DNA of 64,000 bases, from positions 308,749-372,748 of the forward strand of contig JAFNMF010000030.1 in assembly GCA_026537415.1 (NCBI GenBank), in the 5' to 3' direction. The notes below the pieces were generated by a model. That model had not been told where the DNA came from. It made no database searches and worked only from the letters and a program-made list of their open reading frames with translations. Each line of letters opens with the position of its first letter. The first letter of the stretch is position 1. The position numbers and the translations under genes were made by a program. Positions 27,941 through 34,472 of the stretch are shown piece by piece. This stretch comes from Acetobacteraceae bacterium B3987. Its GTDB lineage: Bacteria; Pseudomonadota; Alphaproteobacteria; Acetobacterales; Acetobacteraceae.

Positions 27941-28495
27941 ATAGCTAGACCGCCGTTTCACGCCGCCCCGAACCGCGATGGGCCGCGTGTCAATGAAGAG
28001 ATCCGGGTGCCGCAGGTACGTGTTATTGACGCCGAAGGCGAGATGATCGGCATCATGCCGACGCGTGAGGCCCTTTCCCGCGCTTTTTCCGAAGGGATGG
28101 ACCTTCTGGAAATCAGCCCGACGGCGGAGCCTCCGGTTGCGAAGATCCTCGATTACGGCAAGTTCAAATACGAACAGCAGAAAAAGCGTAACGAAGCCCG
28201 TAAGAAGCAGAAAGTCATTGAAATCAAGGAAGTGAAGGTCCGCCCTGGTACGGGCGAACATGACTTCCAGACGAAAGCCAAGGCTGTACGCTCCTTTCTG
28301 GAAGAAGGCGACAAGGTTAAGGTTTCACTGCGCTTTAAAGGGCGTGAAGTGGCCCATCAGGACCTGGGTGCCAAGATGATGCATCGTATCCGTGAATCGG
28401 TGGATGACATTGCCAAAGCTGAACAGATGCCCCGGCTTGAGAATCGTCAAATGATTATGATTCTGGCCCCTAACAAGCAGCGGGACAGTAAGTGA
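27941..28495 (+). CDS. infC: Translation initiation factor IF-3, probable ATA start
   Basis: IF-3 binds the 30S subunit and rejects wrong start codons. Both domains are clear: NEEIRVPQVRVIDAEGEMIGIM and ISPTAEPPVAKILDYGKFKYEQQKK in the N-domain and linker, then FLEEGDKVKVSLRFKGREVAHQDLG in the C-domain. An ATG at 27935 directly abuts AGGAG (27930-27934) with no spacing, so it cannot be used easily. The in-frame ATA at 27941 lies six bases after AGGAG, ideal spacing, and gives the usual N-terminus (M)ARPP. infC is known to use rare start codons (ATT in E. coli) for autoregulation. About 184 residues from ATA, 186 from ATG. Confidence 0.95.
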   Translation: MARPPFHAAPNRDGPRVNEEIRVPQVRVIDAEGEMIGIMPTREALSRAFSEGMDLLEISPTAEPPVAKILDYGKFKYEQQKKRNEARKKQKVIEIKEVKVRPGTGEHDFQTKAKAVRSFLEEGDKVKVSLRFKGREVAHQDLGAKMMHRIRESVDDIAKAEQMPRLENRQMIMILAPNKQRDSK

Positions 28496-28537
28496 TTTTC
28501 TACGCTACCCTGTCCTGAAGACGGCGGAAAAACACGT

Positions 28538-28575
28538 AAAAACCCCCGGTCCTGTTCAACAGGCCGGGGGTTTTT
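28538..28575 (+). terminator. Terminator of infC
   Basis: AAAAACCCCCGG pairs with CCGGGGGTTTTT around an inner CCTG/CAGG hairpin. It is symmetric and can also end the convergent metF transcript. Confidence 0.9.
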
Positions 28576-28636
28576 ATATCCGTACTTGTTGTCGCCCCCT
28601 TCATAAGAAAGGGGCATATGAAGCCTTATGGTCCTT

Positions 28637-29515
28637 TCAGGCCACATTCTCCACCAACGCATGAGAACGCCGCCGCCCTAAAAGGGTACAGAGCGTCGAA
28701 GTCGGCGCACTCTGGTTCAACGTATAGAAGTGGAAATGCTCCACCCCTTCCGCTGCCAGACGCTGACAGATGCGATCTGCCACCACGGCACTCAAACGAG
28801 ACCGAATTGGGGGCAGATCATCCACCCCTTCAAACAAGGCTTTCAACTCATCCGGGACAGAGGCTCCACACATTTGTGCAAAACGCCATGCCTGTGAGGC
28901 CCGACCAATCGGCAGGATGCCCGGTATAATCGGTTTGGTAATCCCCGCTTTTACCGCCCGGTCCCGGAAACGCAGAAATTTTTCCGGGTCGAAAAAAAAC
29001 TGCGTAATAGCCCGGTCCGCCCCAGCATCAAACTTCTCTTTCAGATGATCGATGTCAGTACTGGCTGACTCTGCTTCTGGATGAGTTTCGGGATAGGCTG
29101 CTACGGAAATCTCAAACGGAGCAATCTTCTTCAAGCCCGCCACGAGATCCGCCGCATAGTGATACCCTTCCGGGTGGGGAGTATAGCGCACAGCGGGGGC
29201 ACCTTTCACAGCGGGCGGGTCGCCCCGTAAAGCCACGATATGCTTTACCCCAATATCCCAGTACTCTTTCGCCACATCATCCACTTCCCCACGAGAAGCA
29301 TTCACACAAGTGAGGTGACCGGCCAGTGGCGTAGATGTCCGCTCCGACATATGCCGCAAGGTCTCAAGAGTACGGTCCCGGGAAGAACCGCCAGCCCCAT
29401 AGGTGACGGACATGAAGCGGGGCTCATAGGCGGTAAGCCTCTGGGCAACACGCAGCAGGGCGGCGGCTTTTTCATCCGTCTTCGCCGGGAAAAATTCAAA
29501 TGAGACCTCAGGCAT
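28637..29515 (-). CDS. metF: Methylenetetrahydrofolate reductase
   Basis: This FAD enzyme reduces 5,10-methylene-THF to 5-methyl-THF, the methyl donor for methionine synthase. The start at 29515 (MPEVSFEFFPAKTDE) has AAGGA nine bases upstream and gives 292 residues, the usual length. The barrel shows FMSVTYGAGGSSRDRT, HLTCVNASR, IVALRGDPP, GADRAITQFFFDPEKF and PIIPGILPI, all family landmarks. The open frame extends further upstream but those residues are not MetF-like. It lies 26 bp after the ArsR/methyltransferase gene, forming a two-gene methionine operon divergent from metE. Confidence 0.96.
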   Translation of the reverse strand: MPEVSFEFFPAKTDEKAAALLRVAQRLTAYEPRFMSVTYGAGGSSRDRTLETLRHMSERTSTPLAGHLTCVNASRGEVDDVAKEYWDIGVKHIVALRGDPPAVKGAPAVRYTPHPEGYHYAADLVAGLKKIAPFEISVAAYPETHPEAESASTDIDHLKEKFDAGADRAITQFFFDPEKFLRFRDRAVKAGITKPIIPGILPIGRASQAWRFAQMCGASVPDELKALFEGVDDLPPIRSRLSAVVADRICQRLAAEGVEHFHFYTLNQSAPTSTLCTLLGRRRSHALVENVA

Positions 29516-29541
29516 GATGCCAGTTCCTTTTACATACGGTT

Positions 29542-30510
29542 CTATGTAACCCTTGATTGCTGATCCAACGGCAAGCGGCCCATCCAGAGCTTTACCGTCA
29601 ATTCTCCATCGAGAGAGACAGGGGGGTCCACATCCAACCCTGCCGCCTCGAACCATTGTTTCATGCGTTCATCACTGAAGCCGAGATACATGTGGGCATC
29701 CCGTGTGCGGAGTTCCTCACGGTCATGCAGAGCGAAGTCCACCACCAACAGACGCCCGCCGGGGCTGAGAATCCGGGCCGATTCGGCAATCACAGCCGCC
29801 GGATGCTGCGCATAACGCAACGCCTGATGCAGGATGGTGAGATCAGCCGAACCGGCAGCCAGCGGCAGAGCATAGAAATTTCCCTGTCGCAGCTTGATCT
29901 CTTCTCCATCTGCCGTCCGATTCTCTTCCAGCTTGACCCGAGCCAGCCTCAACATGGAGGGACTACGATCAAACCCGATGGCACTTTCACACTGCGGTGC
30001 CAGAAGCTCGAGCATACGCCCGGTTCCGGTCCCGATATCCACAACACGCCCAAGCGGCCCCTCGCCCACCAGCTTCATGATGGCCGATTCGACTGATTGT
30101 TCCGACACATGCAGGGAGCGAATCGCATCCCATTCTGCGGCATGAACCTCAAACCAGTCCTCAGCCTCCCCCATACGAACATTCCGCACAGCCTGAAGGC
30201 GTTGCCGGTCCGCCCGGCCCATCTCGTCACCATCATCTTCGTGATAACGCCGCCAATGGTCCAACGCTGCAAAGATAGGTTCGAGGTCATTCTCATCCCC
30301 GAGGGCGAGAAAAACCCAACTTCCTTCCTTGCGACGTTCCACAAGCTCAGCCTCTGCCAGCACTTTTACATGCCGAGAGACCCGCGGCTGGCTTTGACCC
30401 AAAACCTGAGCCAGCTCACCAACTGACAACTCCATTTCACGCAATAAGCGCAAAATTCTCAAACGTGTCGGCTCTGCAAGAGCCTGAAAGATTATAAGAG
30501 CACGATCCAT
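29542..30510 (-). CDS. ArsR-type regulator fused to SAM-dependent methyltransferase domain (SahR-like)
   Basis: The 322-residue product has two parts. Residues 1-90 are an ArsR winged helix: MDRALIIFQALAEPTRLRIL, then ELAQVLGQSQPRVSRHVKVLAEAELVERRKEGSW. Residues about 140-310 form a class I methyltransferase fold with motif I RVVDIGTGTGRMLELLAP, an acidic IGFDRSPSMLRLAR and ILSPGGRLLVVDF. From memory this matches the SahR type that senses S-adenosylhomocysteine and controls methionine genes in proteobacteria; its place between metF and metE agrees. The start is taken at 30510, because the ATG at 30534 lies inside a TATAAT box. A perfect palindrome covers the promoter, suggesting autorepression. 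Confidence 0.85.
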   Translation of the reverse strand: MDRALIIFQALAEPTRLRILRLLREMELSVGELAQVLGQSQPRVSRHVKVLAEAELVERRKEGSWVFLALGDENDLEPIFAALDHWRRYHEDDGDEMGRADRQRLQAVRNVRMGEAEDWFEVHAAEWDAIRSLHVSEQSVESAIMKLVGEGPLGRVVDIGTGTGRMLELLAPQCESAIGFDRSPSMLRLARVKLEENRTADGEEIKLRQGNFYALPLAAGSADLTILHQALRYAQHPAAVIAESARILSPGGRLLVVDFALHDREELRTRDAHMYLGFSDERMKQWFEAAGLDVDPPVSLDGELTVKLWMGRLPLDQQSRVT

Positions 30511-30517
30511 ATGAGCT

Positions 30518-30541
30518 ATATATAATGACTTCATTATATAT
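30518..30541. promoter_or_regulatory. Probable operator of the ArsR-type regulator
   Basis: Perfect 11-bp arms ATATATAATGA and TCATTATATAT are separated by CT. The site lies 8 bp upstream of the regulator start, covers its TATAAT (30533-30538, minus strand) and ends 10 bp before a TTGACA facing metE. The arrangement suits repression of both directions. Confidence 0.75.
30533..30538 (-). promoter_or_regulatory. -10 box of the regulator-metF operon
   Basis: TATAAT read on the minus strand, inside the palindrome. It predicts a transcript start near 30526 and a very short leader of about 16 nt. No good -35 is visible. Confidence 0.55.
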
Positions 30542-30551
30542 GCAATATATG

Positions 30552-30557
30552 TTGACA
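30552..30557 (+). promoter_or_regulatory. Candidate -35 of metE
   Basis: Perfect TTGACA facing metE. The hexamer 17 bp downstream (CACTTC, 30575-30580) is a poor -10, so the promoter is tentative. It would give a leader of about 200 nt. Confidence 0.4.
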
Positions 30558-30648
30558 CGATTAAAAAGCCCTGCCACTTCTTGTCCCCGAAGAGCACTCA
30601 GCCCGTCTTTTCATCCCTTCATGTAAGGACAAGCTGGGGGCTTTACCC

Positions 30649-30784
30649 GGCCACCTCCCCGGAGGCGGCCCTGATCTTATTCGGTGGGGTACAGACTGCC
30701 CGCCCGTTTGCCTTTCTCCCTCGGCGGGACCCATCGCAGGGTGGTGGAAGGCAAATGGACCGGTACCCACCAAACGCCAGGAGG
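30649..30784 (+). ncRNA. Structured metE leader, candidate riboswitch-like element
   Basis: Several long-range pairings fall in the 200-nt leader. The hairpin GGCC-A-CCTCC / GGAGG-C-GGCC lies at 30649-30670. A closing helix GGTGGG(G)TAC (30683-30692) pairs with GTACCCACC (30763-30771). Inside it is a perfect 8-bp helix TTTGCCTT (30707-30714) / AAGGCAAA (30748-30755) with two small hairpins, ACCC/GGGT and CCC/GGG. The metE ribosome site AGGAGG (30779-30784) follows at once. CCTCC at 30654-30658 could pair either with its local GGAGG or with that ribosome site, as in a switch. I find no cobalamin, SAM-I or SAM-II consensus. Function is inferred. Confidence 0.5.
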
Positions 30785-30790
30785 CATGTC

Positions 30791-33118
30791 ATGACCGTAC
30801 GCGTCGCAACATTGGGCTTTCCCCGTATCGGTGGTCGCCGCGAACTAAAGAAGGCTCTGGAAAGTTTCTGGGCCGGTAACAGCAGCGAGGCTGAACTGCT
30901 TCAGACTGCCGCCAGCCTCCGCAAGGAGAACTGGCTCCGCCAGAAGGAACAGGGAGCGGACATTATCCCCTCCAACGACTTCTCCCTCTATGACCATGTG
31001 CTGGATACCAGCGCACTAGTCGGTGCTGTGCCGGACATCTATGGCCACAAAGGCGGCAAGGTGGACCTGACCACTTACTTCGCTATGGCCCGTGGCCGTC
31101 AGGTTGCTGGTGGTGAAGTAGCCGAGGGTCATGCAGACTGTTCCTGCCATCACCATGAAGCCACCGATGTTCCCGCTGCGGAAATGACGAAATGGTTCGA
31201 TACGAACTATCATTACCTCGTGCCGGAATTCAAAGAAGGCCAGAGCTTCAGCCTCTCCTCCACCAAGATCATTGATGAGTATAAGGAAGCCAAGGCTCAG
31301 GGCATCGAGACACGTCCTGTCCTGCTGGGTCCGGTGAGCTTCCTACTGCTGGGCAAGGCTCACGGCAAGGCCTTCAACAAGCTAGACCTGCTGCCTTCCC
31401 TGCTGTCCGTCTATACGGAAGTGCTGCGTGAGCTGCGTCAGGCTGGTGCTGAATGGATCCAGATTGATGAGCCGACTCTGGTGCTGGACCTTGATGATGC
31501 TGCCCGCAAGGCTTTCGCCTTTGCTTATCAGAGCCTCACAAGTGCTGTCCCGGACATCAAGCTGCTGCTGACAACCTATTTCGGCGAGCTGGGTGACAAC
31601 CTGGATACAACTCTGGCCCTGCCTGTCCATGGTCTGCATGTTGATCTGGTCCGTGCCCCGCACCAGCTGGACAACATTGTCGCCAAGGCCCGCCCGGACC
31701 TGCTGCTGTCCCTCGGCGTGATTAATGGCCGGAACATCTGGAAGGCTGACCTTTCCAAGATTCTGAAGCACATCGCCCCGGTTGCCGCCAAGCGTGACAT
31801 CATCGTGGCTCCGTCCTGCTCCCTGCTGCACACACCGATTGATCTGGAACGTGAAACGCAGCTGGATGCCGAGGTCAAGAACTGGCTGGCCTTCGCCGTG
31901 CAGAAGATTGCTGAACTCGCCACCATCGCCAAGGCCCTCAATGAAGGCCATGACAGCGTGAAGGCCGTTCTGGAAGCTTCCGATGCTGCTGCCGAGAGCC
32001 GCCGCACCTCCACACGCATCCATAATCAGGATGTGAAGAAACGTGCCGCCCAGAAGGACGCCAAGCTGACACAGCGTCAGTCCGCTTTCCCTGTCCGCCA
32101 GAAGGCGCAGGAAGAAGCCCTGAAGCTGCCGCTCTTCCCCACCACCACCATCGGCTCCTTCCCGCAGACGAAGGAAGTGCGTCAGGCCCGTGCCCGCCAC
32201 GCCAAGAAGGAACTCTCCACGCAGGATTATGTGGCCTTCCTTCAGAAGGAAACGGAATCCGCCATCAAATGGCAGGAAGAGGTTGGTCTGGACGTGCTCG
32301 TGCATGGTGAGTTCGAGCGCAACGACATGGTGCAGTATTTTGGTGAGAAGCTTTCAGGCTTCGTCTTCACCAAACATGCCTGGGTGCAGTCCTACGGTTC
32401 CCGCTATGTCCGTCCGCCCATCATCTTTGGTGATGTCTCCCGTCCGGCAGCCATGACGCTTGACTGGTGGCAGTATGCTCAGTCCTGCTCCAAGAAGCCG
32501 GTCAAGGGGATGCTGACAGGCCCGGTCACAATCCTGAACTGGTCCTTCGTCCGTGACGATCAGCCACGTTCCGAGACCTGCCGTCAGATCGCCTTCGCCA
32601 TCCGTGACGAAGTGCAGGACCTTGAAAAGGCCGGCTGCCCTGTCATCCAGATTGACGAAGCCGCCCTGCGTGAGGGTCTCCCCCTGCGCCGCAAGGACTG
32701 GCAGCATTATCTGGACTGGGCTGTAGAAAGCTTCCGTGTCACGGCCAGCGGCGTGCAGGACAAAACGCAGATCCACACCCATATGTGCTACTCTGAGTTC
32801 AACGACATCATCCAGGCCATCGCCGACATGGATGCTGACGTGATCTCCATCGAGACGGCACGTTCCAAGATGGAGCTGCTGGAAGCCTTCACCGACCACA
32901 AATACCCTGCCGAGATCGGCCCGGGCGTGTATGACATTCACTCCCCCCGTGTCCCGTCTGTCGAGGAAATGGTCGAGCTGCTGCGTGCGGCAGAAAAGAA
33001 GGTTCCCCGCCGCCAGCTCTGGGTGAACCCGGATTGCGGCCTGAAAACCCGCAACTGGAAAGAAGTCCGCCCGGCCGTCATCAACATGGTCAAGGCAGCT
33101 CAGGTCCTGCGTGGCTGA
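30791..33118 (+). CDS. metE: Cobalamin-independent methionine synthase
   Basis: MetE moves the methyl group of 5-methyl-THF-polyglutamate to homocysteine without B12. The start at 30791 has a textbook AGGAGG six bases upstream and opens with MTVRVATLGFPRIGGRRELK. The frame upstream of it is leader RNA. The catalytic half holds FPTTTIGSFPQTKEVR, the zinc and homocysteine site HTHMCYSEFNDI, and GPGVYDIHSPRVPS with NPDCGLKTR. Length 775 is normal. It is divergent from its likely regulator and metF. The methyl donor made by MetF feeds this enzyme, so the locus is a working unit. Confidence 0.97.
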   Translation: MTVRVATLGFPRIGGRRELKKALESFWAGNSSEAELLQTAASLRKENWLRQKEQGADIIPSNDFSLYDHVLDTSALVGAVPDIYGHKGGKVDLTTYFAMARGRQVAGGEVAEGHADCSCHHHEATDVPAAEMTKWFDTNYHYLVPEFKEGQSFSLSSTKIIDEYKEAKAQGIETRPVLLGPVSFLLLGKAHGKAFNKLDLLPSLLSVYTEVLRELRQAGAEWIQIDEPTLVLDLDDAARKAFAFAYQSLTSAVPDIKLLLTTYFGELGDNLDTTLALPVHGLHVDLVRAPHQLDNIVAKARPDLLLSLGVINGRNIWKADLSKILKHIAPVAAKRDIIVAPSCSLLHTPIDLERETQLDAEVKNWLAFAVQKIAELATIAKALNEGHDSVKAVLEASDAAAESRRTSTRIHNQDVKKRAAQKDAKLTQRQSAFPVRQKAQEEALKLPLFPTTTIGSFPQTKEVRQARARHAKKELSTQDYVAFLQKETESAIKWQEEVGLDVLVHGEFERNDMVQYFGEKLSGFVFTKHAWVQSYGSRYVRPPIIFGDVSRPAAMTLDWWQYAQSCSKKPVKGMLTGPVTILNWSFVRDDQPRSETCRQIAFAIRDEVQDLEKAGCPVIQIDEAALREGLPLRRKDWQHYLDWAVESFRVTASGVQDKTQIHTHMCYSEFNDIIQAIADMDADVISIETARSKMELLEAFTDHKYPAEIGPGVYDIHSPRVPSVEEMVELLRAAEKKVPRRQLWVNPDCGLKTRNWKEVRPAVINMVKAAQVLRG

Positions 33119-33132
33119 AAGCTGAAAGAGAT

Positions 33133-33182
33133 GGAACCCGGCTTCGTTACCTAGCACGATCCATCCAATGAAGCCGGGTTCC
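33133..33182 (+). repeat. 13-bp inverted repeat after metE
   Basis: GGAACCCGGCTTC (33133-33145) and GAAGCCGGGTTCC (33170-33182) are perfect complements with a 24-nt loop, 15 bp after the metE stop. No U-run follows. It may stabilise the 3' end. Confidence 0.6.
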
Positions 33183-33214
33183 GGGGGGCGATGTAAAACA
33201 GTCTCCCCCACATG

Positions 33215-33245
33215 AAAAGGGCTCCCTCACCGGGGAGCCTTTTTC
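33215..33245 (+). terminator. Terminator of metE
   Basis: AAAAGG(G)CTCCC pairs with GGGAGCCTTTT, one bulged G, then a T-run. It faces the convergent MliC-like gene and may serve both strands. Confidence 0.8.
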
Positions 33246-33276
33246 TGTATCATCCCTAATCAGTCAATTTATTGAA

Positions 33277-33801
33277 TCAATGAACTGCTGATGCTCCCAC
33301 AGCAGGCACAACATGGCAGGCAAAGGACACGCCATCCTTGTCCTCCCGGCCAAAAGTGACCTCATCGCCCTTGGCCCACCAGCTATAATGGCCAGCCACA
33401 TATTTGGCACCATCAGCCGCCACGACATTGGCAAAAACCACCACCCGGCCATCCACCGGCAGGACAGCCAAAGCCATAATGTCCGCTGTCAGGTAAGTCA
33501 CGGTGAAACGCCCGACAGGCAAGGATGTCCGCAAGGACCGGACATCATCACCCGCCTTTTTATCATCAAGACTGCATGTGTACTCGACATCCTGCCGCCC
33601 TACGACCTCATCAGCCGGAAGAGGAATCAGAAGGTGATTGCCAGTTTTATGTGCTGAGGTAGCCTTCTTATGAAGGGATGCAGGCTGGGCCTGCGGTTGG
33701 CCCGTAGCACTGTCCCCCGCCTGTGCTTTTTCCCAGCCAGAACAGACCACCGCAAGCAGCAACCCGCACATGGCAACTTTCTTCAGCCGGTCAGATACCA
33801 T
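33277..33801 (-). CDS. Exported MliC-like protein, possible lysozyme inhibitor
   Basis: The 174-residue product starts with a signal peptide (VAMCGLLLAVVCSGWEKAQA). A beta-rich domain of about 95 residues follows. It has the MliC pattern: paired cysteines in VEYTCSLDD and VSFACHVV, the strand FTVTYLTADIMALAVLP, and GAKYVAGHYSWWAKGDEVTF. MliC/PliC proteins block C-type lysozyme in the periplasm; that role here is inferred from the pattern only. The ATG at 33801 is preferred over a TTG at 33810, which sits on the ribosome site AAGGGGAG. The start overlaps the end of the upstream membrane-protein gene by 11 bp. Confidence 0.65.
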   Translation of the reverse strand: MVSDRLKKVAMCGLLLAVVCSGWEKAQAGDSATGQPQAQPASLHKKATSAHKTGNHLLIPLPADEVVGRQDVEYTCSLDDKKAGDDVRSLRTSLPVGRFTVTYLTADIMALAVLPVDGRVVVFANVVAADGAKYVAGHYSWWAKGDEVTFGREDKDGVSFACHVVPAVGASAVH

Positions 33802-34321
33802 CTGTCGCAACTCCCCTTAATTCAGCAAGACGTTTTGCAGCCCTGCGCTCTTCTCTCGGCGGCCGGGGCTGGCAGGCCATAAAATACAGCCCCGTCACAA
33901 AAGCCAGCTGCGAAAGCAGGCCCAGACGGTTCCAAAGCCATGTAGCTGGAGAGGAAGGGGCTATAAAAACAGATATGGCTTCGTAAATCAGAAAAGCCAG
34001 ACAAATGAGCCGCAAGCTGCGCATCAGCGGGCGCAAAGGGTTAAGCGTGTTAGGCTTCACTAATGGACGAAACCGCTGAAACCCAATGAACAGCACGATA
34101 CTGCACAAAAGCACCAGGACGGACTGCACACTCTCGCTGATGGAGGCCCCGTAGATCAGCAATGGCGCAAAAAGGCAGGCAACCTGTAGAACAACAGAAC
34201 CAAGCTCGAAATTAATACCTATGCTCCAAGCCGATACGGGTTCAGGCATACGGTCTGCAACGGGCTGAAACAGCCTATCCAGAATGAAATCATCCAGTGC
34301 CTGAAGAAACCCCTCCTTCAT
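33791..34321 (-). CDS. Small multi-pass membrane protein, unknown function
   Basis: I do not recognise the family. The 176-residue product has about four hydrophobic segments, near residues 41-60, 64-83, 103-122 and 130-148. A charged amphipathic N-terminus (KEGFLQALDDFILDRLF) and a basic tail (PPREERRAAKRLAELRG) flank them. The AAGGAG site is well placed before the ATG. It is translationally linked to the downstream MliC-like gene by an 11-bp overlap, so an envelope role is reasonable. It is divergent from the M16 peptidase gene. Confidence 0.7.
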   Translation of the reverse strand: MKEGFLQALDDFILDRLFQPVADRMPEPVSAWSIGINFELGSVVLQVACLFAPLLIYGASISESVQSVLVLLCSIVLFIGFQRFRPLVKPNTLNPLRPLMRSLRLICLAFLIYEAISVFIAPSSPATWLWNRLGLLSQLAFVTGLYFMACQPRPPREERRAAKRLAELRGVATDGI

Positions 34322-34472
34322 TCTGTCTCCTTTTCTCTGGTATCATGCTCACTTGGCACGCTCTGCCCTGACACTGGGACTATAACAGAACACGCCCCCT
34401 TGACGATATGTCACCGGCACACTGAAAACAGACGACAGACACCTTCCTCTCCTGAAAGGAGGCGTAGCCCTC

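Noticed and set aside
29516-29656. Extension of metF by 47 residues
   Set aside because: It overlaps the upstream regulator gene and the residues do not fit the family; AAGGA supports the ATG at 29515.
30581-30790. N-terminal extension of metE to an upstream ATG
   Set aside because: The residues are not MetE-like, AGGAGG precedes the ATG at 30791, and this DNA forms the structured leader.
30581-30790. Cobalamin riboswitch upstream of metE
   Set aside because: The B12 box and the GCCGGTGAAAATCCGGC-like core are absent.
31382-33211. Two long open frames on the minus strand (307 and 285 codons)
   Set aside because: They are antisense to metE, a highly biased gene, and have no recognisable motifs.
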